In this document: one piece after another, positions 1 to 9,732 of the stretch
Position numbering within the stretch: position 1 is the stretch's first letter
Layout of the letters: every line of letters starts with the position of its first letter
The notes under the pieces: generated by a model
What the model saw: only the letters and a program-made list of their open reading frames with translations
The model's database searches: none
What the model was told of the DNA's origin: nothing
Translations under genes and position numbers: made by a program
NCBI GenBank assembly: GCA_002887195.1
Contig: PJAB01000003.1
Span: 17,833 to 81,832, forward strand
Direction of reading: 5' to 3'
Source of the DNA: Chrysochromulina parva
Taxonomy: Eukaryota; Haptophyta; Prymnesiales; Chrysochromulinaceae
DNA length: 64,000 nucleotides

Positions 1-1
1 G

Positions 2-256
2 CTCGCCGGGTGCGAACCACGCTTGCGCCTTGGCTCCGCCGCGAACAATAAGGTCGACGGTGACCAGCCGGCCGTGACCGACAACGGCAACTACGTCGTC
101 GACCTCTTCTTCAAACAGCCGATCGCCGACCCCGTCGAGGCGGCCCGCCAGCTCAAGGATGTCGTCGGCGTCGTCGACCACGGCCTCTTCTGCAGCATGG
201 CGGCCGAGGCCATCGTCGCCGGTCCCGCTGGCGTGTACGTGCTCACGCCCGAGTGA
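2..256 (+). CDS. rpiA: Ribose-5-phosphate isomerase A, C-terminal end (partial at window edge)
   Basis: The reading frame is open from base 2 to the TGA at 254-256 and enters from outside the window, so only the last 84 residues are seen. They contain the conserved RpiA tail: a VTDNGNY motif, then FFKQPIADP, then VVDHGLF and a hydrophobic AAEAIVAG strand. In the family this is the C-terminal part of the fold that interconverts ribose 5-phosphate and ribulose 5-phosphate in the pentose phosphate and Calvin cycles. Without the N-terminus I cannot tell whether this copy is cytosolic or plastid-targeted. The next gene starts 178 bases downstream on the same strand. Confidence 0.88.
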   Translation, partial: LAGCEPRLRLGSAANNKVDGDQPAVTDNGNYVVDLFFKQPIADPVEAARQLKDVVGVVDHGLFCSMAAEAIVAGPAGVYVLTPE

Positions 257-434
257 CATAGTGACCGGGAGGCGGTCTGGCGAGAGCAATATTAGGGTGG
301 GCCGTCATCGGTTGCGCAGCGCCGCAGTCAAATTGTGTGGTTCGTTTCTTAACGCGTACCCGGTAAGTTGAAGTGTGAACAAGAGTTTCGTGGCGACGAG
401 ACGCCTGCGTTGAGTCAGTGTTGGGTCGCACAAA

Positions 435-1991
435 ATGTCGGCGTCGTCAAGCGCAGAAGCGGCGACGGGACCCTTATTGCGCTACTTTTCAGGCCTGACG
501 CGCGCGGCCCTCGATCGCCTGTACGCCGACGGTTGGACGTGCCAAGGGCTTCTACGCGCGCTGCCAAGCATGGCTCGCCTGTACGTGTTGCGCCTCGCAT
601 GTGCACAAGAAGACGTTCCTGTGGCCGTTGTGGATGCATGGAAGCGCGCGGACAGCAGCACAGCCACCTTGAGGCACGCCCAAGCGTTAATGGTGCTCGA
701 GCGGTTGAGCCTCATCGAGAAATCGTTGGCACCTGGCGGCGGCACTAGCTGGCGATTGCACCGTGGGTTTGCCAAGCAACTGCTCGACAGTCTGTGCATT
801 GGCGGTGTTCTCGACGCGGAGAGTGAGCGCGACGTCGGCTCGGCGGCCCTAAGCAGTGGCAGTAGTGGCGCGCCCGTGCTCGGCCAGCTCGAGCGCCACG
901 CGCACTCCACGTGGGAGCGCGTGCTGCAAGCGATCATAGCTCCTCCGGACGACGACATCGAGCTGACCATGCAGTGCGATGGCGCAACGATGCAGGAGCT
1001 GCTTATAGAGGCGGACCTGCTGGGCTACGCGCCCAACGACGGCGGCACGGACGTCGATGATAACGGCGCGTTGCCGGCGCGGTTCACGATGAGCCGGCAA
1101 GCGCGTCGATACCTGCTGCTGCCGACTCATGCGCAGGTGTGGATGCTGGTGCGCGCCTACATGAAGCTGTCGGAGAAGGGGACGCCTGGGACGCAGCACG
1201 GCGTGCTCTGCTTCCTCATGCGGCTCGGGCTGCTGCGCCTCGGCCGCGCGTACCGCATGGACGATGCAGCTCTCGACGAGGCACAACGCGCCACTCTAGC
1301 CGACATGGCGCTCTTCGGCCTCATCTACCGGCCAGAGGAGACGCCTGAGTTGTATTACGCGACGCCCCTATGCCAGTACCTGCTCTCCACGTCTGCGGGC
1401 GCCGGCGCTGCGGCAGCGAGCTCCGAAACGGATCGCGCAGGCGCGGCCAACGGCAACGGCGCAATCGCGAGCGGTGCGGGCAGCGGCGGCGAGGGCGGCG
1501 GCGGCTTCCTGGTTCTTGAGACCAACTTCCGTGTGTACGCGTACACGGGCTCGACACTGTGGGCGCGCGTTCTCGAGGGTTTCACCCGACTCGAGTACGT
1601 GCTCCCCAATTTGGTCATCGGCTCTCTCACGCGCGACTCCATCCACGCCGCGGTCGACGCGGGGGTGAGCGCCGCAGAGATCATCCAGTTCCTCGCACGC
1701 AACGCGCACCCGCGCATGGCGAAGCAGACGCCTGTGCTGCCCGAGACGGTCGTCAACCAGATCGAGCTTTGGGTCAAAGAGAAGCAGCGCGTGCAATATG
1801 CCAAGGCGCGGCTATATCAGCACTTCAGCTCCCAGGCTGAATTTCTCGAGGCGGAGGCGTACGCAAACGACATCAAGGTCCTGATTTGGTCGAAACACGC
1901 ACCCGAGGGAAGGCAGTGCTTGCTCGCTGTGAGGGCGGATGCGCACGACGCGATGAAGCGCTTCTTGAAGGCGCGCACGCAAAACGGCTGA
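435..1991 (+). CDS. TFB2: TFIIH core subunit Tfb2/p52 (GTF2H4)
   Basis: A 518-residue single-exon protein starting at the first in-frame ATG after the upstream gene. The family core is clear: an N-terminal segment with ALDRLYADGWTCQGLLRAL and a LPSMARLYVLRL helix (residues about 20-55), a central LETNFRVYAYTGS block (about 360) followed by LEYVLPNLVIGSLTRDS (about 385), and an LPETVVNQIELWV helix. The C-terminal 75 residues match the part that binds p8/Tfb5. Tfb2 anchors and stimulates the XPB helicase in TFIIH, in transcription initiation and nucleotide excision repair. Human p52 is about 462 residues; the extra length here is mostly a Gly/Ala-rich linker at about 320-355. Confidence 0.9.
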   Translation: MSASSSAEAATGPLLRYFSGLTRAALDRLYADGWTCQGLLRALPSMARLYVLRLACAQEDVPVAVVDAWKRADSSTATLRHAQALMVLERLSLIEKSLAPGGGTSWRLHRGFAKQLLDSLCIGGVLDAESERDVGSAALSSGSSGAPVLGQLERHAHSTWERVLQAIIAPPDDDIELTMQCDGATMQELLIEADLLGYAPNDGGTDVDDNGALPARFTMSRQARRYLLLPTHAQVWMLVRAYMKLSEKGTPGTQHGVLCFLMRLGLLRLGRAYRMDDAALDEAQRATLADMALFGLIYRPEETPELYYATPLCQYLLSTSAGAGAAAASSETDRAGAANGNGAIASGAGSGGEGGGGFLVLETNFRVYAYTGSTLWARVLEGFTRLEYVLPNLVIGSLTRDSIHAAVDAGVSAAEIIQFLARNAHPRMAKQTPVLPETVVNQIELWVKEKQRVQYAKARLYQHFSSQAEFLEAEAYANDIKVLIWSKHAPEGRQCLLAVRADAHDAMKRFLKARTQNG

Positions 1992-2176
1992 GCCGCGCGG
2001 GCGGGTGACCGTTCCTCGTCGCGTACAAGTAGTCGACCCCACATCTCTTTCAAAACGGAGCACCATTACATGTCTCATCGACGGAATGATCTTGTTAGGA
2101 TGTTTGCGGGCTATGATCTTCGCGAATCTAACTTGTCGGTCGTGACGAGGAAAGATTCGTGGCACTTTCTGAGATA

Positions 2177-3397
2177 ATGCACACGACCCACTTGGCAGCT
2201 GCTGGCTGGGCCTCTGCGCAGAGCTTGCCCGTTCGTCTCGGCGTGTCACGCCGTTCGTCTCGTCGGGCAGATCCGGCCACTCTCATGATCGACCCGGGCT
2301 CCTTTGCCGTCGCGGCCGAGCAAAAGTCTGCAGTTGCAAAGCTCATGGAGGGCCTGAGAAAGGAGTACGACAGCTTCTTTCAGCCGCTGCTGCCCGAGTT
2401 TTACAACCCGGAAGTCTCATTTGCAGACCCGCTCATATCCTTCACCGGCCTCGAGAAGTACAAGAACAATGTAGACATGCTAGCCGGCAAGACGCCCCTG
2501 GGCAAGGCGTGCTTCACCGACTGCGGGCTTGCGATGCATGGCATCAAGGAGACGCCGACGGGCCTGCAGACGCGCTGGACGCTGCAGTTCCGCTTCAAGC
2601 TGCTGCCATGGGCGCCGCTCGCCCAGTTCACGGGCGTGAGCCAATACACGCTCGACGCCAACAAGCGCGTGCTCGCGCAGCAGGACTATTGGGACAGCAT
2701 CAACCTTCAGAAAGGCGGGGCGTACGCGGCTGTCTCGAAATTGGACGCGCTCAAAGACTTTGTGGGACAGCTGCAGCCGAGCGGTTCGGGCGCCAGGCAG
2801 GCATCGGACAAGGAGCTGCCCTACGTGCTGCTGCGCCGCGCAAAGGACTACGAGGTCCGCCGCTATCCGCAGCACGTGGCCGTCACCACCAACTATTACC
2901 GGCGAATCGACGCATTCGGGACTCTCGGTGCGTACACCAACGGCGCGAATGAGCAGGAGAAGGCGCTGAAGGCCTACGTGCCGTCGCTCATGAGCGTGCA
3001 GCAGGACTCGCGCACGCTCGCGCAGATCACCGACGACGCGCTCGACCTCAAACCAAGCGAGAAACCGAAGGTGATGCGATGGCCCATGGCTGTCCCCGCG
3101 ATGCGTGAGCCTGCGCCGCCGCAGCCGACGGAACGGCTCATGGGCGCGTGCGAGCTCGAGCTCGTGCCCTCGCGTGTGGTTGCGTGCTACAAGTTCTCGG
3201 ACCCGACGACCGAACCGATCGTCCGGGGCTACCATGCGCTGCTCGCTAAGCGGCTGCGCGAGGACGGTCTCAAGCCCTCCGACGGCGTGCCGGAGGAGCA
3301 GTTCCGGCTCGCCCAATTCGATGCGCTCAACTCCTTCGGGGCACGCCGCTCAGAGGTTTGGATCGACCTCGAGGAGCACCCGTGGGTAGAGCAGTGA
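2177..3397 (+). CDS. DUF2358 plus SOUL heme-binding family protein
   Basis: A 406-residue protein with two modules. Residues about 54-196 form a DUF2358 (NTF2/SnoaL-like) domain, with the typical YNPEVSFADPLISFTGL and a Trp-rich QQDYWDSINLQ end. Residues about 214-405 are a SOUL/HBP-type domain, with YEVRRYP near its start and a paired strand pattern to the C-terminus. SOUL proteins bind tetrapyrroles; in plants and algae, DUF2358-SOUL fusions are mostly plastid proteins. The N-terminus is rich in Ser, Arg and Ala and short on acidic residues, so it could be a transit peptide, but no clear signal peptide precedes it. I chose the ATG at 2177; a GTG six codons upstream is unlikely in a eukaryote. 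The ligand is not shown by the sequence. Confidence 0.8.
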   Translation: MHTTHLAAAGWASAQSLPVRLGVSRRSSRRADPATLMIDPGSFAVAAEQKSAVAKLMEGLRKEYDSFFQPLLPEFYNPEVSFADPLISFTGLEKYKNNVDMLAGKTPLGKACFTDCGLAMHGIKETPTGLQTRWTLQFRFKLLPWAPLAQFTGVSQYTLDANKRVLAQQDYWDSINLQKGGAYAAVSKLDALKDFVGQLQPSGSGARQASDKELPYVLLRRAKDYEVRRYPQHVAVTTNYYRRIDAFGTLGAYTNGANEQEKALKAYVPSLMSVQQDSRTLAQITDDALDLKPSEKPKVMRWPMAVPAMREPAPPQPTERLMGACELELVPSRVVACYKFSDPTTEPIVRGYHALLAKRLREDGLKPSDGVPEEQFRLAQFDALNSFGARRSEVWIDLEEHPWVEQ

Positions 3398-4070
3398 GAG
3401 GCACAGCCACGCACTGCCCGCAACACGCAGCGCCGCACGAAATTCGTTCACCGAGGCAGCCGGAAGCGACCCGCGGGTGTCCCACGTGTGTCTGAGTTCT
3501 GATTCAAGGACGAATCGTTACGATAATATGAAATACATGAAACTCTCAATTCAATCCGATCATTCGTCGGCGAGCTGCGGGAGCTCGCATTCCCCGCTAC
3601 GACGTTATGGCTTATGCGGATTTGCACGGATCGTGCGCGCTTTCGTGGACCGGCACGTGGCGGCAGCGCGGGGAGCGGCACTCTCGAATCATGTATCTCG
3701 ATTTTTGATTATAACGTAGAATTGTGCGTTACTTTGGTGGTGATTGATGCTCATCGACCGACCGCAAGCTGAAACTCATCGCTCTGCAAGACCGCTGAAC
3801 GTTCCACTATGGCATGCAATAATTTCATAATACCGTACGGAGCCGCTACATCGCATGTTAAGCAAGTGGGTCTGACGCTCTACGCTCTACGGCTATAAAG
3901 CCGCAAACCCAGGAATAGTCTATGGAGCGCCAACGCGGATGCACGGCACCACATCACCGCACGCACCCGCAGGGCACGTGCGCGGGAACTTAGTGGGCTT
4001 GCGCATGCTCCAATAGTGGCTGCCTTGCAGCATGCATTAGTGGCTGCTGTGCAAGAGAGCTAATGCTGAA
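3398..4070. other. Intergenic region, no gene seen
   Basis: This 673-base convergent gap lies between the 3' ends of the SOUL gene and the Cys-rich gene. It is more AT-rich than the flanking genes and has no ORF with recognisable protein features. A short perfect hairpin with a TATA-like loop sits at 3890-3903 (arms CGGCT/AGCCG), and an imperfect tandem duplication lies at 4004-4055. I saw no tRNA or snRNA signature. Confidence 0.6.
4004..4055. repeat. Imperfect tandem duplication (27 + 25 bp)
   Basis: Two adjacent copies, 4004-4030 and 4031-4055, each begin CATGC, share the core TAGTGGCTGC and end in a GTGCAAG/TTGCAG-like tail. They lie just past the stop codon of the minus-strand Cys-rich gene, so they are probably in its 3' UTR. 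No function is evident. Confidence 0.55.
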
Positions 4071-4556
4071 TTAGCACTTACCGCAGCCACATCCCGCCCC
4101 GTGCGAGGCACACGACGCGCAGCCACAGTTGACCGTGTGGGCTTTCTCGTGGGAGCTCTTGTGGCCGTCGCGGTGCAGTGGGCAATCGCAGGGTCGCGCA
4201 TGGGAGCCTGTACAGCCAGTGCAATCGCAGCTCCGTGCATGAGACGCCGAGGCGAAAGCAAACGCGGCGGTGGCGCCGATGAGCATGCGCCGTGAGACGC
4301 ACTGCATGGCCGGCTTGCTGGTTCGCACGATCGGCTCGTTCGCGCACACAGCTGGCGTTTTGTAGCGCAAGGCCGGAATGGCCAAGGCCTGTGAGAGAGA
4401 CCACAGCCACAAGAGTTTCAGCGAAGGCAGTGATGAAACAGGGTGAATAGAGCGGTGGCAATCGAGAAGATCTAGGTGATAGGCACTCACCGCGGCCGGT
4501 GCGATGAACGCGATCAGGAAGAGCAGCGCAGTGATCAGCGCATGGTAGTTCATCAT
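4071..4556 (-). CDS. Cys-rich, metallothionein-like protein with signal, transit and thylakoid-lumen targeting
   Basis: Two exons, 4556-4491 and 4388-4071, joined over a 102-nt intron (4389-4490, GTGAGT...CACAG). The intron is a multiple of three and has no stop, so the unspliced frame is also open. The spliced product is 127 residues: a signal peptide with hydrophobic core LITALLFLIAFIAPAA, a transit-like stretch, then a twin-Arg thylakoid transfer segment (SRRMLIGATAAFAFASASHA). The predicted mature part is about 55 residues with 11 Cys, mostly as CxC and CxxC pairs (CDC, CDC, CGC, CGC), and several His. This looks like a metal-binding protein in the thylakoid lumen. No named family is recognised; metal binding and location are inferred from composition and targeting. 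Start: first of two adjacent ATGs; the second is at 4553. Confidence 0.7.
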   Translation of the reverse strand: MMNYHALITALLFLIAFIAPAAVSAYHLDLLDCHRSIHPVSSLPSLKLLWLWSLSQALAIPALRYKTPAVCANEPIVRTSKPAMQCVSRRMLIGATAAFAFASASHARSCDCTGCTGSHARPCDCPLHRDGHKSSHEKAHTVNCGCASCASHGAGCGCGKC

Positions 4557-4708
4557 CAGAGTCTGCAATAGATCTCCGAGAGCCGAGCGCGTTCGGAAAA
4601 GCTTTCACACCGCTTCGAAAACAGTGTGACGAATTCCTAATGTTTCCCCTAAGTGACTCGTTCATGCAAATACAGGTCGTAAGAGCCGCCCGGGGTGCCG
4701 GATAGAGC

Positions 4709-7700
4709 TCAGCTCGGCTTCGTGTACGTGGCGAGCATCCGGCGGTTGCTCGTGAGGGTCACCGAATTGGCCGACGCCCACTCGATCCTCAGCGCGGCGG
4801 CGTCGTCGGCGGTGTCGGCGTGAGCGAACTCATCGACGGTCGTCGTGTGTAGGCACGAGCCATGCAGCCCAATGAAGCCAAAGAAGCCTTGCGAGCCCGC
4901 GAGCCACCAGCGAAGCGTGCGCTCCTCGATCGAGACGGAGGCGACGAGGTCGCCAGCGGCCGAGAAGGCGAGGCACGTGACGGCATGCTCGTGCCCCTGC
5001 AGGATGCGCCACTTGGTCGCGGTGCGCATGTCATAAAGGATGACGACGCCCTCGATCGTCCCGACTGCGAGCCGCTGCGTGCCCTGATGAAAGGCCATCA
5101 TCGGGTAGCGCTTGACGAGCTCGCGCAGCGCGGTAGTGCTTGCGACGAGGCACCCCTCGCGCAAGGAGGGCACCGACGGGTCGAGCGGGCGGAGGACGGC
5201 CGCGACCACCGTCGGCAGCTCGGCCTCGAGAGAGACACCGCGCGCCTTGACGAGCGAGATGAGCGCGTTCACCGCCGACCGCCGCACATGGGCTGGGTGG
5301 CTCATGAAGGCCGCATGTTCACCCATGGCGCGGCAAAAGGCGCGCGGCTCCGAGGAGCCCACCGCAAGCAACGCCGCTTGAAACCGGTTGGGCGCGGCAG
5401 GCGAGGCGAGCGGCGGCGCGGCGTCCTTGGCGGTCGCGGCGGGCGGGCTCGGCGGCAGATTGGAGGTGGCGGCCGAGAGGAGGAAGAGCGTGCGGATGAG
5501 CGTCGGCGGGTCGGCGACGTGCGCCTTCCAAATAGGGTAGCCCTTGCCAAGCAGCTCGGCAGCGGCGGTGCGGTGGAGCTCGGACGGGTGATCAAGCAGC
5601 GCGGTGAGCTGGTTGACCACGATCGTCGAGAGCTCCGCGTCGAGTGGCGTGAAGAAGCGCGAAGCGAGCACCGCGAGCACGAGGACCGAAACGCCCTGTG
5701 GCGAGCTGAGGTCCTCGGCCACGACACGCACTTCCTTAGACCCGGCGGCGGCGGCGGTGCTCGCGCGACGCGCCGGCTCCGCGAGCCGCAGCACGCGCGG
5801 CGCCCACGCTGCCACAAGCTGCTGCCGCACCTCGGGCTTCATCCGGTGCAGGGTGCCCTCCATGAGCGCGCGAGCTGCTTGCTGCACCTCCTCGACAGGG
5901 TCGACGTAGTGGCTCGCGAGCAGCGAGAGCGAGGGCGCGCAAAAGAGTGGCAGTTTCTCGGGCAGCACCACCGAAAAGTGCGTCACGAGCGAGGAGCATG
6001 CGTTTCGTACGTCGTCGTACCCCGGGCACATCATGAGCGTGTTTGCGAGCGTGACCGCCGCGATCGAGTGCAGCGCCGTCAGGTGCGATGAGCACTGCCA
6101 CCGATGGTGGCGGGTATACGCGCATGGCGTGAGGAAGGAGAAGTTGCCCCCGTGGCCCCGCACACCGAAGGTCACCTGGGGCACGGGCGGCCGCAGCCCG
6201 ATGACGTCGCTGCACTCGGCGTCGAAGGCCGGGTCCACGCCCCAGCAGGTCATGTAGGACAGGGCCGACTGGCACGCGACTACGTCCGAGGGGCGCGGGC
6301 CCCGGCTCTTCACAGCCTCCAAGGTCGCACGTTTGCCATGGTCGCTCTCCGCGAGCAGCTTCGACAATGGCTGAACCGTCGCCGAGGGCGCAGCGCTATC
6401 GACCTCGCCAGGCTTGCTGCTGGAGGCATCGGCGCTACTCGGCACTAGGCCCTCGTCCTTGGAGATCGACTCGAGCAGTGGCTCGAGGTTTTCGGGCAGC
6501 GTGAAGGGGGTGGCCTCGGCGGTGGCGACCGCGCCGTGGTGAGCACCCGCGCCGGCGGCCGCAGCAGCGCCCTCCTTCTGTTCTTGAGCGGCCAGCCCTC
6601 GGGGCTGCGTGCTGCGTGCCTCACGGCGCACCTCGAGCTCCTTCGCGTCCTCCCCGTCGAGGGCTGTGAAGATCTCGCTTGTGAACATCTCGCGGCTCTG
6701 GCGGCGCGGCGCGCGAGGTGAGGGCCCCAGCTGATAGGAGCGCTCACGCTCAATCGCCGAGCGCTTGGCCTCGAGCGCGAGTCGCTTGACATTGAAGAGA
6801 AGGGCATGCAGCGGCGCGTTCGTGCCGCCGAGGCCGATGCGCACATTCTCAAGCACGCGGTTGGAGGAGGTGGAGCGCAGCTCACGCGAGATTGCGAGCT
6901 CCGGCACGCTCTGCGAGAGAGGCGCGAGGGCCATCGCTTCGAGGTGAGGCCGAGCTTCGGGCCCGCGTAGCACCCGAGCCAGCCGCCCCGCCTGCAGCTG
7001 CCAGATGTACACAGTCGAACCCATCGCCACGTCCGCTCCTGTCCCACAGAGTCCATCGCCGCTGCCGCACCACCCAAGGGCGCACCGAACGCTGAGCATC
7101 CCTTCGGCGGGTCGCCACTGCAGCTCCCGAATCGGCTCCAGGTGGCCGTTGAGCAAGCCGACGCAGCGCACACGATCGGCGTCAGCATGCCGCCAGCCCG
7201 CGTCGCTGCCGCGCAGCGCAGCAGGCACCAGCGGCACCAACGGCATCTCGGAGACGTCGTAAATGGAGATGGCGCCGTCAGTGCCCACGGCGAGCACCCA
7301 CCTCTCCATGTGCAGGGGCACCCCTGGCGGCGGCTGCAGCAGCGTGGTGATGGGGCCCGAGTGCTCCTTGAAGCGGCGGAGCGGCTGCAACCGGTGCAGC
7401 GACCAAATGACGACCTCACCGAGCGAAGAGGCCGATGCGAAGAAGAGACATGCTGTCGGGATGCCGGACTGTGGATTGCCGGACGCTTCTCCAGACTCCA
7501 CGGCGGCATCCCCATCGCCTCTGCTCTCATTGACGTCGGCGATGCCGTCGGTGAGGGGCGCCGTGGCGGGCGCCGTGGCAGGGGCGAAGGCGCTCCTCGC
7601 GGCCGACGAGGCGCCGAGCTTGAGTGGAAGGATGGCACTCACCCGCGACGGGTGCGCCGCTCGTCGGCCCTCGGGTACGCCACCGCCAGGCAGTCGCAAC

Positions 7701-9490
7701 CGGCCAATCGAGCCATCCGTGTAGCCGAGCAGCAGCTGCACCGGCACCCCATCCTGAGCCACCAGAGCCGAGGCGCTCACCGAGGGCTCGCCCGGAGGCA
7801 CCGGCGCCCAGCCGCGCGTCAAGGGCGCGTAGCCGAGGCGGGTGAGCGGCGCCGCCGAGGCCACCACCGCTGACGCCGCCCTGGGCGAGAGCAGATCGGC
7901 CACGTAGATGTGCATCGTGCCGGCACTGTCAGCGATGGCGATGGCATGGGCGAGGGGCGATGCCTTCGGCGCTATCGAGGCCAGCCAAGGAGCAAGCACT
8001 GCCGCCGCGCAGCGCAGGAGAGCGTTGCTGTTGCTGTTCCCCTCGGCTGCCTCCTCTGCTGCCTCCTCGACTGCGGCGAGCTTCGCCTTCTCGGCGGCGG
8101 CCGCCGCCTCTTGGGCCGCCTCGATGACAGCGCGCGGCACGATCACGTGCTCGGCACCCACTGGGGCATCGGCCGGCTCCTCCAGAAAGGCTGGCACCGC
8201 GAAGAGGGTGGGCGGGACCAAAGCGGACCAGGCGACGACGGCCCAACTATCCGTGCTGCCTGCGCCGCCTGCACCTGCGCCGCCGCCGCCGCCATGCACG
8301 AGCCTAGCGCCAGCCCAACCTTCTTCGGCACGTGAGATCGACGCAGGCAGCACAAGGATCACCCGCGGCGGCGGGACAGACGGCCGCTCCCATAAGGCCG
8401 CGGGCATCGCATAGAGCCAGAGCGTTCCATGGGGGTCGAGGAGGAGGACGAGAGAGCCGTCCGCACTCAGCTGCACGAACCGCTGCGCGCTCAGCGGCAG
8501 TGGAGGGTCGGGCACACTCATTACTCCCTCGACACGCGCGCCGTTCTCGCCGCCCTCCTCCTCAACCATGTCGCTCTCGGCAGCCGTTCGGTACGTGAGG
8601 GTCTGGCGCTGTTTGAACTCTTCGTCAAACGGATTCGCCTCGGCTGCCTTCTTGGCCAGCAGCGCCTTGGTCGAGGCCGCCTTCGCCGCCTCCGTCTCGC
8701 GTCGGCGCCGCTCCAGGACGCTGCGTAAATAGGCCAGCTGCTGCGCCTCCTCGTCGACCGCATGCTGCATCGGCTTCGCTTTCAGCAGCTCGGCACGAGG
8801 CGGCAGCAGCGTGCAGCGCGTCGGCGGCGCGGCGACCCCGACGTTGCCGTTGGGGTGCACGAGCAGCTGCCAGCTGCGCACGCCACCAGAGGCGTCGAGG
8901 CACACGAGGCGCGCGTGCTGCTCTGCGCCGCCTGGTGTCGCGGCGACCGCCATGCACCAGTCGTCCAACGGTGAGAGCACGCAGCGTACGGTCATCGTGG
9001 ATAGCTGTACTATGCTCAGCGCCTGGCTCTCGCCGCCGATGACCGCATGCTTGAGCCCGGGCAGCATGGCCCCAACGGTCGCACTGGGCAGCAACGACGT
9101 GGGCGAGGACGAGAGGCACCTTCCGTCCATGGGGTCCCACACATTGAGCAGCCCGCCATGGCAGAGTGAGCAGAGCGCGTCCAAGCGCTCAAAGAGGCAC
9201 GAAGCGACCCACATGACCGGCGCAGAGTGCCCAAGGAGCATGACACGAGGCGAGAGGCGCAGGGATGCCGCGGCGGCATGCTCTTCGTCGTCATCGTCTC
9301 CCGGCCCGTCTTCAACACCCCAGAGGCAGACCTGGCCTGTGCTCGAGCCACTGACCAGGGCCGCACGCGGCAGCGACGTCACGCAGATGCAAGTGACGTC
9401 GTGGCGCGGCGGTGCGGGCCAAGCGGCGATCGGCACGAGCAGTGACAGCTGTGGCTCCGCAGCGGCAGGCGGCTTGGGCTCGCGTCTCAT
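4709..9490 (-). CDS. WDR7: WDR7/rabconnectin-3 beta-like WD40 protein
   Basis: A 1,593-residue single-exon protein. N-terminal WD40 repeats begin at residue about 28 (HDVTCICVTSLPRAALVSGS) and more follow. A central block near residue 780 has the WDR7 pattern of GHLEPIRELQW followed by VYIWQLQAGRLARVLRGPEA. A long helical, HEAT-like region occupies about 1150-1420. The last 110 residues are another pair of blades ending in strands of the WDR7 type (LQGHEHAVTCLAFSAAGDLV). In animals WDR7 pairs with DMXL1/2 to assemble and activate the V-ATPase and so acidify vesicles. Length matches human WDR7 (about 1,490). Low-complexity Ala/Glu/Gly linkers between blades account for the excess. It is transcribed away from the selenoprotein O gene, from a 242-base shared upstream region. 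Confidence 0.8.
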   Translation of the reverse strand: MRREPKPPAAAEPQLSLLVPIAAWPAPPRHDVTCICVTSLPRAALVSGSSTGQVCLWGVEDGPGDDDDEEHAAAASLRLSPRVMLLGHSAPVMWVASCLFERLDALCSLCHGGLLNVWDPMDGRCLSSSPTSLLPSATVGAMLPGLKHAVIGGESQALSIVQLSTMTVRCVLSPLDDWCMAVAATPGGAEQHARLVCLDASGGVRSWQLLVHPNGNVGVAAPPTRCTLLPPRAELLKAKPMQHAVDEEAQQLAYLRSVLERRRRETEAAKAASTKALLAKKAAEANPFDEEFKQRQTLTYRTAAESDMVEEEGGENGARVEGVMSVPDPPLPLSAQRFVQLSADGSLVLLLDPHGTLWLYAMPAALWERPSVPPPRVILVLPASISRAEEGWAGARLVHGGGGGAGAGGAGSTDSWAVVAWSALVPPTLFAVPAFLEEPADAPVGAEHVIVPRAVIEAAQEAAAAAEKAKLAAVEEAAEEAAEGNSNSNALLRCAAAVLAPWLASIAPKASPLAHAIAIADSAGTMHIYVADLLSPRAASAVVASAAPLTRLGYAPLTRGWAPVPPGEPSVSASALVAQDGVPVQLLLGYTDGSIGRLRLPGGGVPEGRRAAHPSRVSAILPLKLGASSAARSAFAPATAPATAPLTDGIADVNESRGDGDAAVESGEASGNPQSGIPTACLFFASASSLGEVVIWSLHRLQPLRRFKEHSGPITTLLQPPPGVPLHMERWVLAVGTDGAISIYDVSEMPLVPLVPAALRGSDAGWRHADADRVRCVGLLNGHLEPIRELQWRPAEGMLSVRCALGWCGSGDGLCGTGADVAMGSTVYIWQLQAGRLARVLRGPEARPHLEAMALAPLSQSVPELAISRELRSTSSNRVLENVRIGLGGTNAPLHALLFNVKRLALEAKRSAIERERSYQLGPSPRAPRRQSREMFTSEIFTALDGEDAKELEVRREARSTQPRGLAAQEQKEGAAAAAGAGAHHGAVATAEATPFTLPENLEPLLESISKDEGLVPSSADASSSKPGEVDSAAPSATVQPLSKLLAESDHGKRATLEAVKSRGPRPSDVVACQSALSYMTCWGVDPAFDAECSDVIGLRPPVPQVTFGVRGHGGNFSFLTPCAYTRHHRWQCSSHLTALHSIAAVTLANTLMMCPGYDDVRNACSSLVTHFSVVLPEKLPLFCAPSLSLLASHYVDPVEEVQQAARALMEGTLHRMKPEVRQQLVAAWAPRVLRLAEPARRASTAAAAGSKEVRVVAEDLSSPQGVSVLVLAVLASRFFTPLDAELSTIVVNQLTALLDHPSELHRTAAAELLGKGYPIWKAHVADPPTLIRTLFLLSAATSNLPPSPPAATAKDAAPPLASPAAPNRFQAALLAVGSSEPRAFCRAMGEHAAFMSHPAHVRRSAVNALISLVKARGVSLEAELPTVVAAVLRPLDPSVPSLREGCLVASTTALRELVKRYPMMAFHQGTQRLAVGTIEGVVILYDMRTATKWRILQGHEHAVTCLAFSAAGDLVASVSIEERTLRWWLAGSQGFFGFIGLHGSCLHTTTVDEFAHADTADDAAALRIEWASANSVTLTSNRRMLATYTKPS

Positions 9491-9732
9491 AGTCGTCCGA
9501 TGCCGATGCCTTGCTCGGTCCCGACATTGCTGCGGAATTCAGGTGTGAACGCAAATAGAACATCTCCCGTTGCAGTGTGAAGTGAGACGCGTCGGCAGAA
9601 GGCCGGCGGGGCACATCGGGGCACATTTCCTTCGTGGAATAACTTTTCTTTAGGACCCGCTCGCGGGAACGCCATGTGGTTGTGAGGAGTCGCTTTTCGC
9701 ACTGGGCTCCGGCCCGAGGAGACGGGAGTGTT
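9491..9732. promoter_or_regulatory. Shared divergent upstream region (WDR7-like / selenoprotein O)
   Basis: 242 bases separate the two divergent start codons, so both promoters must fit here. No canonical TATA box is seen. An ATG at 9674 lies upstream of the selenoprotein O start and is out of frame with it. The region is called regulatory from position only. Confidence 0.5.

Noticed and set aside
482..970. Minus-strand ORFs inside Tfb2, and long opposite-strand ORFs inside WDR7 and the myosin
   Set aside because: They mirror a GC-rich coding strand, are rich in Arg/Pro/Ala, and carry no domains.
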